64,000 bases of DNA from Chlorohelix sp037138995 (GTDB taxonomy: Bacteria > Chloroflexota > Chloroflexia > Chloroheliales > Chloroheliaceae). The stretch covers positions 62,001 through 126,000 of the forward strand of contig NZ_JBAXHI010000009.1 of assembly GCF_037138995.1 (NCBI RefSeq). The letters are read 5' to 3'. Below the pieces are notes generated by a model, which saw only the letters and a program-made list of their open reading frames with translations, did not search any database and was not told where the DNA came from. The position numbers were made by a program, and so were the translations under genes. Shown here piece by piece: positions 51,679-59,876 of the stretch. Each line of letters starts with the position of its first letter. Positions within the stretch are counted from its first letter, which is position 1.

Positions 51679-52980
51679 ATGGATAAAACGAAATATTTCT
51701 TTAGACTCACATTGGTATTACTAATACTATCACCTTTGCTCTTGGCAGTGCCGGGATTCACCAGCGCGGAAGCTTTTTCCGATCAAGCTTTTGCAAATAT
51801 CTGGCAAAAAACGGATCAGGCGGTTGCCAATGGAAGCCTCAAAGCCAGTTGGATTTGGGGACCAGAACCGCGCTTGAATCGCTACGAACTTTACAAAGAG
51901 TCGCCCGGTGGGCAACGCCTTGTTTCTTATTTTGACAAAAGCCGCATGGAAATCAACAACCCTAATGGAGATCGCAATAGCATTTGGTTTGTTACTAATG
52001 GCTTGCTATGCCGTGAGTTGGTTTCAGGGCAAATGGCGCTTGGCGATTACACTACCGAGCAAAGAGAGCCTGCCAATGTGCCTATCGGCGGCGATCTTGA
52101 TAGCCCTTACGGACCTACCTACGCTACCTTTAACAGTATTGCTTCATTAAATAATGACCAGCGTGCCGGTAACAAAAGCGGCTATGTTACTGATTTTATT
52201 GACCGACAAGGCACTATTAGCAAAAATACAGGCTACCCGCAACGCGCCAGTTATGCTTTCTATGAAAATAATCTGGGGCATAACATTCCGGACGTATTCT
52301 ACAATTGGATGGTAGGTCTTAAAGGAAGAGGAATAGACTGGCAATATGCCGTTGGTCTGCCTATCACCGAACCATTCTGGGCTAAATTTAAAATAGCAGG
52401 GGCTGAGCGGGAAGTATTGGTACAACTCTTTGAGCGACGCGCCCTTACTTTTAACCCTGCAAATGACCCGGTCTGGCAAGTAGAGATGGGGAATATTGGG
52501 ATGCACTACAAGGAATGGCGCAATATCGCAACGCCAGTCACTACCACACCACCCAAATCGCCAACGACTACACCCACTCCCACAAATGGGCTTGATACAG
52601 AGGAACAGGCTTTTCTCGGTATTATTAACCAGTATCGGGCTACTAACGGTAAGGGTGCATTGAGCATTAACCAGAAATTAACCGATGCCTCACGCTGGAT
52701 GAGCAGTGATATGGGCGCTAAAAATTACTTCAACCATACCGATTCGTTGGGACGTGACCCCTTCAAGCGTATGAGCGATTTCGGATACACCTATCACTCG
52801 GCAGCAGAAAATATAGCGGCAGGCTATGAAGCCGCCCAAGATGTATTCATCGGATGGAAGAACTCACCCGGACATAATACTAATATGCTAGGAAATTATA
52901 CTGAAATAGGCATTGGTAGGGTCTATACAGCCAGTTCGCTTTATAAATGGTACTGGACTACCGACTTCGGTACGCCATAA
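51679..52980 (+). CDS. Secreted shared-module protein fused to a CAP (SCP/PR-1) domain
   Basis: 433 residues from the ATG at 51679 (GAGGAT upstream). Signal peptide (FFRLTLVLLILSPLLLAVPG) and module ~30-300: FANIWQKTD, VSYFDKSRMEINNP, VTNGLLCRELVSG, VPIGGDLDSPYGPTYATFNSIAS, IDRQGTISKN, HNIPDVFYNW, TEPFWAKFKIAG, LFERRALTFNPANDP and VEMGNIGMHYKEWRN. A TTTPPKSPTTTPTPTN linker precedes the CAP domain: FLGIINQYRATNGKGALSIN, SRWMSSDMGAKNYFNHTDS, SAAENIAAGY, and SPGHNTNMLGNYTEIGIG. The CAP His/Glu cleft residues are kept. Function of bacterial CAP domains is mostly unknown. Confidence 0.88.
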   Translation: MDKTKYFFRLTLVLLILSPLLLAVPGFTSAEAFSDQAFANIWQKTDQAVANGSLKASWIWGPEPRLNRYELYKESPGGQRLVSYFDKSRMEINNPNGDRNSIWFVTNGLLCRELVSGQMALGDYTTEQREPANVPIGGDLDSPYGPTYATFNSIASLNNDQRAGNKSGYVTDFIDRQGTISKNTGYPQRASYAFYENNLGHNIPDVFYNWMVGLKGRGIDWQYAVGLPITEPFWAKFKIAGAEREVLVQLFERRALTFNPANDPVWQVEMGNIGMHYKEWRNIATPVTTTPPKSPTTTPTPTNGLDTEEQAFLGIINQYRATNGKGALSINQKLTDASRWMSSDMGAKNYFNHTDSLGRDPFKRMSDFGYTYHSAAENIAAGYEAAQDVFIGWKNSPGHNTNMLGNYTEIGIGRVYTASSLYKWYWTTDFGTP

Positions 52981-53027
52981 GTAACGCAACCCCAACCCAC
53001 CTCTAACCGTTATTTCTAAAGATAAAG

Positions 53028-53061
53028 CTTGCGCCTTACCTAAAAAAGGGCGCAAGTTTTA
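53028..53061 (+). terminator. Rho-independent terminator
   Basis: CTTGCGCC and GGCGCAAG arms flank an A-rich loop, followed by TTTTAA. It ends the module-CAP gene. Confidence 0.8.
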
Positions 53062-53181
53062 ACCTGATTTTAAGCCAAATTTGACTCACTCCCCTGAATT
53101 TGGTATTTTTACTGAATAGGGTTTGTGCATTTATGCGCTAAATTGGTGAGTTAATTTTCTCGCCGGTAGTTCAGGAGGAAT

Positions 53182-54078
53182 ATTACCATCTCAACATCTT
53201 TCAATCGTACCGAAAAACCACAAGTGGGTAGATTTGATTCCAGCCATACCTCTATCTGGCATAGCCTGATTAACCTCTACCGTTACCGAGAACTGGTTAA
53301 ACAACTAACTTTAAAGGATTTAAAACTCCGCTATAAAAGCTCTATATTGGGTTTTCTCTGGTCACTGGCGAATCCTTTATTGATGATGTTTGTTTTTTAT
53401 CTGGTATTTGTAGTGCTATTGCCACAAACACCGCCACAGAACTGCGATGTTGCCAATACGCGGGAATGCCGTATTTATAATAGCTATACCGCTTTTATTC
53501 TGGTAGGGTTGCTGGCGTGGAATTTTACTGCAAACTCCATCTCAACCGGTATGATGGCATTGCTCAGTCATGCTTCAATGATTAAAAAGGTTTATTTCCC
53601 TAGAGAAACACTGGCAATAGCATCGGTGCTGGCTGTATTCGTAAACTTCCTCTTATCCTTGATTCCACTCTTTCTGATTATTTTCATCAACGGAATCGGG
53701 CTAACTTGGTACGTTTTACTGTTGCCGGTGATACTTTTCTTTCATTTCATGTTTATATGCGGAGTAATTTTGTTCCTATCGGTCGCCGTAGTGTATTTCC
53801 GCGACCTAACGCACATTATGGAAGTAGCATTAACAGCTTGGTTCTTCCTTACCCCCATTCTCTACACAATGGATAGAGTTTTTCCCAGCGCACAACAATT
53901 AGTCTATTGGCTCAACCCGATGGCTTCATTCATAGAGAGCTATCGCGCGATTCTTTTCTTTCATTATTCTCCTGAGCCGTTCTTTACATTGCGTACCTGT
54001 TTAACAGGGGTTCTGGTATTTGTGTTGGGTTATTACTTTTTTATCAAGGCTTCTCGCTCTCTGGGCGAAGTGCTGTAA
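53182..54078 (+). CDS. Polysaccharide ABC exporter permease (Wzm/TagG family), possible ATT/ATC start
   Basis: About 298 residues if translation begins at the non-standard ATT (53182) or ATC (53188) placed just after a perfect AGGAGGAA at 53173-53180; the first standard start is GTG at 53224 (284 residues) but has no ribosome site. ABC-2 permease: YRELVKQLTLKDLKLRYKSSILGFLWSLANPLLMMFVFYLVFVVLL, FILVGLLAWNFTANSISTGMMAL, IKKVYFPRETLAIASVL and a YFRDLTHIMEVALTAWFFLTPILY segment, six helices. With the following ATPase it exports O-antigen or teichoic-acid-like polymers. Confidence 0.87.
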   Translation: MTISTSFNRTEKPQVGRFDSSHTSIWHSLINLYRYRELVKQLTLKDLKLRYKSSILGFLWSLANPLLMMFVFYLVFVVLLPQTPPQNCDVANTRECRIYNSYTAFILVGLLAWNFTANSISTGMMALLSHASMIKKVYFPRETLAIASVLAVFVNFLLSLIPLFLIIFINGIGLTWYVLLLPVILFFHFMFICGVILFLSVAVVYFRDLTHIMEVALTAWFFLTPILYTMDRVFPSAQQLVYWLNPMASFIESYRAILFFHYSPEPFFTLRTCLTGVLVFVLGYYFFIKASRSLGEVL

Positions 54079-54093
54079 CCGGACAGTAAAATT

Positions 54094-54861
54094 ATGAGTT
54101 CTAGCGAATATTTGATTGAAGTTGATAATGTTTCTAAGTATTACAAACTGCACCATGAGCGAAAAGGCACATTGCAAAGTTGGTTTATTAACTTTCTGGG
54201 ACGCAAAAAGAACCTAGATGAGGATTTCTGGGCGTTAAAGGATGTTAGCTTCAAGCTCGGACGGGGGAAAACACTCGGCATCATCGGGCGTAATGGAGCA
54301 GGTAAAAGCACTCTCCTGAAATTGGTAACAGGCATTATCCAACCCACCGAAGGACGCATCAGAGTGAACGGGCGAGTGTCAGCTATGCTGGAGTTAGGAA
54401 CAGGTTTCCATCCCGAACTGACAGCACGAGATAATATTTACCTAAACGGGGCGATTTATGGCTTCTCCAAAAAAGAAATGGAACAACGCTACGATAGAAT
54501 TGTAGATTTCAGTGAACTTGGCAAGTTCATTGACACTCCTGTAAAGCACTACAGTAGCGGAATGTATATGCGCCTCGCCTTTGCAGTAGCTATTACCGTA
54601 AACCCGGAAATTCTCGTAGTGGATGAGGTCTTAGCAGTTGGAGATGCCGCTTTTGGTCGCAAATGTTACGATGAATTGGAAAGAATGAAGAAATCGAATG
54701 TTTCCATCTTGTTCGTATCACATGGCATGGGTGAAATAGAACGCTTTTGTGATGAGGCAATTTATCTTGCAAACGGGCGAATAGTTGCACAAGGAACACC
54801 CCCCGAAGTATTAGAAATGTACGAGCAACAGACTAATCCTTCTTTTATAAACACCCATTAA
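54094..54861 (+). CDS. Polysaccharide ABC exporter ATPase (Wzt/TagH family)
   Basis: 255 residues. Walker A GIIGRNGAGKSTLLKL, Q-loop region MLELGTGFHPELTARDNIYLNGAIYG typical of Wzt/TagH, signature HYSSGMYMRLAFAVAITVNP, Walker B ILVVDEVLAVGDA and switch VSHGMGEIERFC. It lacks the C-terminal carbohydrate-binding domain of Wzt with chain-length control. It starts 15 bp after the permease. The polymer is not deducible; the glycosyltransferase at 7.6 kb is not linked. Confidence 0.93.
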   Translation: MSSSEYLIEVDNVSKYYKLHHERKGTLQSWFINFLGRKKNLDEDFWALKDVSFKLGRGKTLGIIGRNGAGKSTLLKLVTGIIQPTEGRIRVNGRVSAMLELGTGFHPELTARDNIYLNGAIYGFSKKEMEQRYDRIVDFSELGKFIDTPVKHYSSGMYMRLAFAVAITVNPEILVVDEVLAVGDAAFGRKCYDELERMKKSNVSILFVSHGMGEIERFCDEAIYLANGRIVAQGTPPEVLEMYEQQTNPSFINTH

Positions 54862-54881
54862 TTGGTATCCTAGAATCAAAA

Positions 54882-54901
54882 CAAGGGGCTTAAGCCCCTT
54901 G
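54882..54901. repeat. Palindromic repeat copy 4 (perfect 20-bp palindrome)
   Basis: caaggggcttaagccccttg, preceded by ATCAAAA as in copy 1. It lies between the convergent ABC ATPase gene and the cation exchanger gene and may terminate one or both. Confidence 0.85.
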
Positions 54902-54926
54902 CCTGAAATCAATAACTCTCTTTAAA

Positions 54927-56234
54927 TCAATTCTTTAGAGCGTGGCTCAAATGCGCCTCTTTTTCACCTTGCAATCTCTGTTCTTCCGCTTCTTCCTTCC
55001 GCACATATTTTACACTCAAAATACTGAGTAGAGTCGGTACAAATTGGCGGTATTCGCGAATGGCGATATAAATTGCCAATCCCAAATATATCGCCGCAAT
55101 CGGATAATGCGAATCCACTCCGGCTATATATTTTGGCACCAAGAATTGACCCACAAACAAGCCGAGTAAAATCAACGCCCCTTTCAAACTGACTCGTAGA
55201 TTGAGAATAATCATTGATGCCAGTATGGTTTGTGCAGAAGTTACCAACATAGGACCAATCAGGTCATATTCAATCGTCTTGCCGGCAGTGTCCTTTATTG
55301 TATCGTGCAAAGGTAAGGCTTTGAGTTCTTTTGCGCCCAAACTGAAAACCAACGGCAGCGTACCAACTAATAAAGTCCATTGGTTAACTTTACTGGCAAC
55401 CAACGCGCCAAGCCCATCACCCGCTAACCCTCTCCAAGTAAACAGTACACAAACCACTATTTCAGGTGCTTCCGAGGCAATCGGCGCAAACCATTGCAAA
55501 AGCAGAACCTCATCTACTCCGATACGTAAACCGGTCTGAATCAGCGATTCGGCAAAGGGATTAGAGCATACAAAAATGACGGCGCCTGCAAATAACAAAA
55601 TGAGCGCGACTATTATTCGCCGCTTACTTTTAGGCAAGTCTCCCAATGTGGCGGCAGGTCCTACCAGTTCCGGCTCATGTATATCCGATTTTGCAATACG
55701 GATAGTATAAAGCACAAAACAACCTACAAATACAATAACGTCCAATAGGTCGATGTACCCTTTAATCGGTAAAATCAGCGAATATAGCCCGGCAAATAGC
55801 AGAAAGCCGATTTCGACACGCTGCCCTTTTACCAAATTAACTTGAGGTTTACGGAATTTGAAAAGAAAAATCAGGATTACTAGGGGCCAAGCAAAACCTA
55901 CAATCATGCGGTTTGCGCCTATCAGGTTTGCCAACGCATATTCCTGATAAGCCTCGTCAGTACCGGCTCGATAAGTTAGCGCAAAATCAACCGAATATTC
56001 AGGCAATACCGCCAGCAATGCCAACGCTGAAAATGCCAACGCCTTTGGAACATCTTCTTGTGCCGCTTCCACCGCCCAACTTAGCAGGAAGGCAGCGCCA
56101 ATCACCGCCAAACCCCATAGAAAAGAGCCAAGTAACGGTTGCTCTTTCTCAAGGTAGTCCAACGCCACAAACTTACCTATAACACCGGGTAGCGTCATGA
56201 TAAAGGCAACCGCTATCCATTTCCAACCTTTCAA
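54927..56234 (-). CDS. Calcium/cation antiporter-like membrane protein (CaCA superfamily)
   Basis: 435 residues, ten to eleven hydrophobic helices in two inverted halves. The alpha-repeat signatures are ALLAVLPEYSVDFALTYRAGT...YALANLIGANRM and WFAPIASEAPEIVVCVLFTWRGLAGDGLGALVASKVNQW, where the acidic residues (PEYSVD, SEAPE) are the cation ligands. A loop of charged residues separates the halves. It exchanges Ca2+ (or another cation) for H+ or Na+. The start is a plain ATG at 56234. Confidence 0.85.
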   Translation of the reverse strand: MKGWKWIAVAFIMTLPGVIGKFVALDYLEKEQPLLGSFLWGLAVIGAAFLLSWAVEAAQEDVPKALAFSALALLAVLPEYSVDFALTYRAGTDEAYQEYALANLIGANRMIVGFAWPLVILIFLFKFRKPQVNLVKGQRVEIGFLLFAGLYSLILPIKGYIDLLDVIVFVGCFVLYTIRIAKSDIHEPELVGPAATLGDLPKSKRRIIVALILLFAGAVIFVCSNPFAESLIQTGLRIGVDEVLLLQWFAPIASEAPEIVVCVLFTWRGLAGDGLGALVASKVNQWTLLVGTLPLVFSLGAKELKALPLHDTIKDTAGKTIEYDLIGPMLVTSAQTILASMIILNLRVSLKGALILLGLFVGQFLVPKYIAGVDSHYPIAAIYLGLAIYIAIREYRQFVPTLLSILSVKYVRKEEAEEQRLQGEKEAHLSHALKN

Positions 56235-56282
56235 ATTAAGCTCCTATGCTCTACCCATTATTTTTTGATGGGATTAACCGAT

Positions 56283-56984
56283 TCAGTCAAGCGTTTTGTA
56301 TTGCTGCGCTTCAGGCAACAAAAGAGCAAGCAATTGTTCAGGAGTAGATACGATAGCATCGGGAGAAAGTTTCAAAAGACTTTCTTTACTCCATGCCCCC
56401 CATATTACACCCACTGAAGCAACGCCAGCACGTTGAGCGCATAGAATATCATTATCGGTATCTCCAATCATAATAGTATCAACTGGGGTTACCTGTGCCT
56501 TTTCCATAAGCAGTTGAAGAATAAAGGGGTCAGGCTTGAGCGGAAACCCCTCGCGATCAGTTGCCTGCACAAAATCCACATAGGGACGCAACCCGAAGTA
56601 ATCAGCCAATTTATCGGCGGTAGTCTGCCATTTGGTGGTAGCTATCGCCGTAATCCGTCCTAATTCTTTTAAAGTAGAAAGTATAGGAAGCATACCGGGA
56701 AAAAGCTGAGTAGTAGTGGTCATATTGCGGCTGTAATAATCACGGTAAGCTACTACCATTGACGGGTAAAGCTCGCGCTTATCGGGGAGAAAAGTTTCAA
56801 AAACCTCCTCGAGTCCCTTTCCCATCAAGTCTGCCACAAGCTGCTGGTCAATATCTTCAAGGCGCATTCCGCCTATGGTAGTCATACTATAATTCAAAGC
56901 TGTGGCAATATCGCGGTTGCTGTCTATCAAAGTGCCATCCAAATCAAATACAACGAGTTTACGACAAGCAAAACTGTTATTCAT
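56283..56984 (-). CDS. HAD-superfamily phosphatase, phosphoglycolate-phosphatase-like
   Basis: 233 residues. HAD motif I VVFDLDGTLIDSNRDIATALN, motif II IATTKWQ (T/S), motif III near GFPLKPDPFILQLLM (Lys), and motif IV MIGDTDNDILCAQRAG. The cap (LMGKGLEEVFETFLP) is of the C1 type as in Gph. It probably hydrolyses 2-phosphoglycolate or a similar small phosphate. The start lies 3 bp after the stop of the CPFC membrane ORF. Confidence 0.9.
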   Translation of the reverse strand: MNNSFACRKLVVFDLDGTLIDSNRDIATALNYSMTTIGGMRLEDIDQQLVADLMGKGLEEVFETFLPDKRELYPSMVVAYRDYYSRNMTTTTQLFPGMLPILSTLKELGRITAIATTKWQTTADKLADYFGLRPYVDFVQATDREGFPLKPDPFILQLLMEKAQVTPVDTIMIGDTDNDILCAQRAGVASVGVIWGAWSKESLLKLSPDAIVSTPEQLLALLLPEAQQYKTLD

Positions 56985-56987
56985 TTA

Positions 56988-57263
56988 TTATTTTTTCAAT
57001 ATTTCCAGCAAACTGCCACCGATAAACAAAGCAAGGGATACCGTCATAGAGAAATAAATATTCAACATACCGTTGAAAGTACCCCGCGCTTGCAATTCCA
57101 GTAGCCAGCATGCAATAACCAATAACAAGGGCGGGAAGGCAAACCATGAGTTTGCTCTTTTTAGCGACCAGATTTCATAACCAGTGCCTAGCCCGTAGAT
57201 TATTATAAGGCATAACAGCGCTATCAGGTGGCACAGCCTCTTTGAAATCGGGCAGAACGGGCA
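56988..57263 (-). CDS. CPFC-motif three-helix membrane ORF without a normal start codon
   Basis: An open minus-strand frame of 91 codons fills the gap between the aminotransferase and the HAD gene. It reads CPFCPISKRLCHLIALLCLI, then ...YGLGTGYEIW, WFAFPPLLLVIACWLLELQ and MLNIYFSMTVSLALFIGGSLLEI, ending KK-stop 3 bp before the HAD ATG. Three clear membrane helices and a CPFC pair look genuine. Upstream in this frame is TGA with no ATG, GTG or TTG. A TAAATG coupled start exists at 57264 but in the neighbouring frame, so a frameshift at the very start, or a rare start codon, must be assumed. Confidence 0.5.
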   Translation of the reverse strand, partial: CPFCPISKRLCHLIALLCLIIIYGLGTGYEIWSLKRANSWFAFPPLLLVIACWLLELQARGTFNGMLNIYFSMTVSLALFIGGSLLEILKK

Positions 57264-57264
57264 T

Positions 57265-58437
57265 TTACTTCTTCAGCTTTTCAAACGCAAGCTGCATACG
57301 GCGCAAAGCCTCTTTGAGATTTTGGCGGCTGTTGGCGTAGCTCAAACGCAAATAGCCCTCCCCCTCAGCGCCAAAAGCGGTTCCGCTCAAGGTTGCCACC
57401 CCTGCCTCATGCAAGAGATAATCAGCAATTGCTTTAGAACTTTGCCCAAAACTTTTGATATTCGGATAAGCATAAAACGCGCCTGCCGGAGTCTTACAGG
57501 TTACACCCGGTATGGTGTTCAACCAATCCAATACCAAATCTCGGCGAGCCCAAAACTCGGATACCATCGCTTCCGAATCATCTTGCGGACCGTTCAGCGC
57601 AGCAATACCAGCGTATTGAGTGAAAGTGGCAGTACAAGAGTTGGTATTGACCATTAATTGCGCCATCTTTTGCGCCATTTCTCTGGGCATAAGTCCATAA
57701 CCCAAGCGCCACCCAGTCATAGCGTAGGTCTTGCTAAAACCGTCCAATAAAACGGTACGCGCTGGCATGCCGGGAAATTGGGTTGGGCTGCAAAACTTGT
57801 AATCATCATAAACAATTCGAGAATAAATCTCATCGGAAAGCACCCAAAAATTGTAGCGGTTAGCCAGTTCAGCGATACCTCTCATATCATCGGACGTTAG
57901 CATTGAACCGCATGGGTTATTGGGGCTGTTGAGTATCAACAGGCGAGTGCGAGGCGAGATTCGCGCTTCGAGGTCTGCAAGCGAAAAACGGAAGTTATGA
58001 TCTTCGCGTAGAGGAAGCGGAATCGCCCTGCCTCCTGCAAACTTTATAACCGATTCATAAATCGGGAAACCGGGGTCAGGAAAAATCGCTTCATCATCCT
58101 GCCCGATAAGCGCCATAATGGTGTAAAAGATTATCGGCTTTGCACCCGGAGTCACTACCACTTGATCAGCGACATACTGCACTCCGCGAGTGCGATTTAT
58201 ATAAGCTGCAATCGCCTCTCGAAACTCAGGAAGCCCGGCAGCGGGTCCATAATGAGTTTTACCATCGCGTATTGCTCTTATACCCGCATCAGCCACATGC
58301 AGCGGAGTATCAAAATCAGGCTCTCCAATTTCAAGATGGATAATGCTACGACCTTGTGCTTCCAATGCTTTGGCACGCGCCAATACTTCAAAGGCGCTTT
58401 CCGTGCCTAAAAGCCCCATACGTTCGGCAAAGCTCAT
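57265..58437 (-). CDS. Class I/II PLP-dependent aminotransferase
   Basis: 390 residues from the ATG at 58437 with AAGGAGG eight bases upstream. Fold-type I AT: LEIGEPDFDTPLHVADAG, YGPAAGLPEFREAIAAYI, LILNSPNNPCGSMLT, VLSDEIYSRIVYDD, the PLP lysine in LDGFSKTYAMTGWRLGYG, and a C-terminal LRLSYANSRQNL with the substrate-carboxylate Arg. Typical of AspC-like aromatic/aspartate transaminases. Substrate not fixed by sequence. The CPFC ORF follows directly. Confidence 0.92.
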   Translation of the reverse strand: MSFAERMGLLGTESAFEVLARAKALEAQGRSIIHLEIGEPDFDTPLHVADAGIRAIRDGKTHYGPAAGLPEFREAIAAYINRTRGVQYVADQVVVTPGAKPIIFYTIMALIGQDDEAIFPDPGFPIYESVIKFAGGRAIPLPLREDHNFRFSLADLEARISPRTRLLILNSPNNPCGSMLTSDDMRGIAELANRYNFWVLSDEIYSRIVYDDYKFCSPTQFPGMPARTVLLDGFSKTYAMTGWRLGYGLMPREMAQKMAQLMVNTNSCTATFTQYAGIAALNGPQDDSEAMVSEFWARRDLVLDWLNTIPGVTCKTPAGAFYAYPNIKSFGQSSKAIADYLLHEAGVATLSGTAFGAEGEGYLRLSYANSRQNLKEALRRMQLAFEKLKK

Positions 58438-58472
58438 AGGTTTGACCTCCTTGTCAAACAAAAGACACAATT

Positions 58473-58742
58473 TTAGACAATCTTCAGGCTCTTTTTTCCT
58501 TCATTCGGGTTGTTGAAAGCTTTACCGGGAGCTTCTCCGGCAATATCATAGCCCTCTTCCTCGATGGCAGCTTTCAAAGCGGCTTCATCTACGCTACCCG
58601 TATCAAAGACCAGATATACTTTTTTGGAAGCCAAATCAACCTGAACATCATTGACTCCCAAATCAGTCGCAACAGTGGTGATGCTGTTCACACAGTGCTG
58701 GCAGCTTACTCCCGGCACATCGTAAGTAACTTCTTTTTTCAC
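58473..58742 (-). CDS. CopZ-like heavy-metal-associated (HMA) domain protein
   Basis: 89 residues: one ferredoxin-like HMA domain with the metal motif GVSCQHCVNSI (CxxC), then KKVYLVFDTGSVDEAALKAAIEEEGYDI. A short hydrophilic tail (GKAFNNPNEGKKSLKIV) follows. It should bind Cu(I) or another soft metal and hand it to a P-type ATPase; none is nearby. It lies 35 bp upstream of the aminotransferase start, so they may be co-transcribed. Confidence 0.92.
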   Translation of the reverse strand: MKKEVTYDVPGVSCQHCVNSITTVATDLGVNDVQVDLASKKVYLVFDTGSVDEAALKAAIEEEGYDIAGEAPGKAFNNPNEGKKSLKIV

Positions 58743-58852
58743 TTAATACTCTCCTTATATAATAAAATGTCTTTGGGTAATAAACCCTTATATCCTAATT
58801 TTAACTCTCTGCTATCCTTTTGCAAAGTGGCATTTTGACTTAATATTCACTA

Positions 58853-59704
58853 TTATATACTTCCGTTCAGAATAAATCTCTCCAACGCTTCAGCCACGCC
58901 ATCCTCTTCGTTGGTAGAGACAATTGCGCCTGCCGCCGCTTTTATTTCCGATGCCGCATTACCCATCGCTACCCCTAGTCCGGCAGCTTTTAGCATATCC
59001 AAATCGTTAGGGCTGTCTCCAATCGCAAGGGTATCTGAAAGAGCAATGCCGTAATGTTTCGCCAATGCTGCCAGCGCAACTCCTTTGCCCACACCCGGTT
59101 GGATAAAATCAAAACCGTGAAAATCGGCAAGTTTTTTACTCAACAAAGGATAGGTGAAAAGGTTGCATTTGAAACCAGTATCGAGTGAGTCGAGCAAGCG
59201 GGGCATTGCCACTCTAGGACCAATTCCAACCACCGTAAGCGCATCTTTTACAAATGCCAGTTCTTCATAGCTGCGCTGCTCTATCAAATCTTTACGTTGG
59301 TTGCCGTTGGCATATTCCCACATAAATTGGTCATCAGCATAGGAATGACTGAGGAAGATACGCTCGCCACTCAAAGGACTTTGCAAAATGGCGGGCTGAT
59401 AGCCGGATTGGCGAATTATAGCAATCGCTTCTTTTATAAAAGAGGGGGGAAGGGTTTTGTGGTATAAAGCTCCACCAGATTGAATATCATAAACAAGTGA
59501 GCCACAATATAGAATCAGCGGCACTTCCAAACCTAACTCATCGGCGACTTCACGCGCCCCCAAATGCCGCCTTCCGGTAGCCAACGTTACCACCACACCT
59601 GCCGCCACTACCGCTTGTATTGCTTCTTTCACGCGGGGTCTTATCTTTTTTTGTTCATCCAGCAAAGTGCCATCAAGATCGATTGCAACCAATTTGTAGC
59701 TCAT
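58853..59704 (-). CDS. Cof-type HAD-IIB phosphatase
   Basis: 283 residues from the ATG at 59704 with CAGGAGG upstream. Motif I YKLVAIDLDGTLLDEQKKI, motif II VTLATGRRHLGA, cap domain, motif III GKGVALAALAKHYGI (Lys) and motif IV TLAIGDSPNDLDMLKAAGLGVAMGNA. Cof/YbjI-type enzymes hydrolyse sugar phosphates or flavin-related phosphates. It stands alone. Confidence 0.93.
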   Translation of the reverse strand: MSYKLVAIDLDGTLLDEQKKIRPRVKEAIQAVVAAGVVVTLATGRRHLGAREVADELGLEVPLILYCGSLVYDIQSGGALYHKTLPPSFIKEAIAIIRQSGYQPAILQSPLSGERIFLSHSYADDQFMWEYANGNQRKDLIEQRSYEELAFVKDALTVVGIGPRVAMPRLLDSLDTGFKCNLFTYPLLSKKLADFHGFDFIQPGVGKGVALAALAKHYGIALSDTLAIGDSPNDLDMLKAAGLGVAMGNAASEIKAAAGAIVSTNEEDGVAEALERFILNGSI

Positions 59705-59813
59705 TCTAACCTCCTGCAATTATTATACTAGGGTTGTTGCATGTTCGGATAGAAAAGTCTATAAATCGGTTGGGTACGGGCTGGCAAAAAAAGGGAAATA
59801 TCAGATTGATTTT

Positions 59814-59851
59814 ACGGGGCAAAAGAGGCTTAGAAGCTTAAATTGCCCCGA
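59814..59851 (-). terminator. Candidate terminator of the EMO/etf cluster
   Basis: The minus strand reads CGGGGCAA...TTGCCCCG with a 22-nt loop and then TAAAATC. It lies about 25 bp after the EMO stop. The T run is weak. Confidence 0.45.
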
Positions 59852-59876
59852 ATTTCTGAAAAAATGCGAAAAAAGC

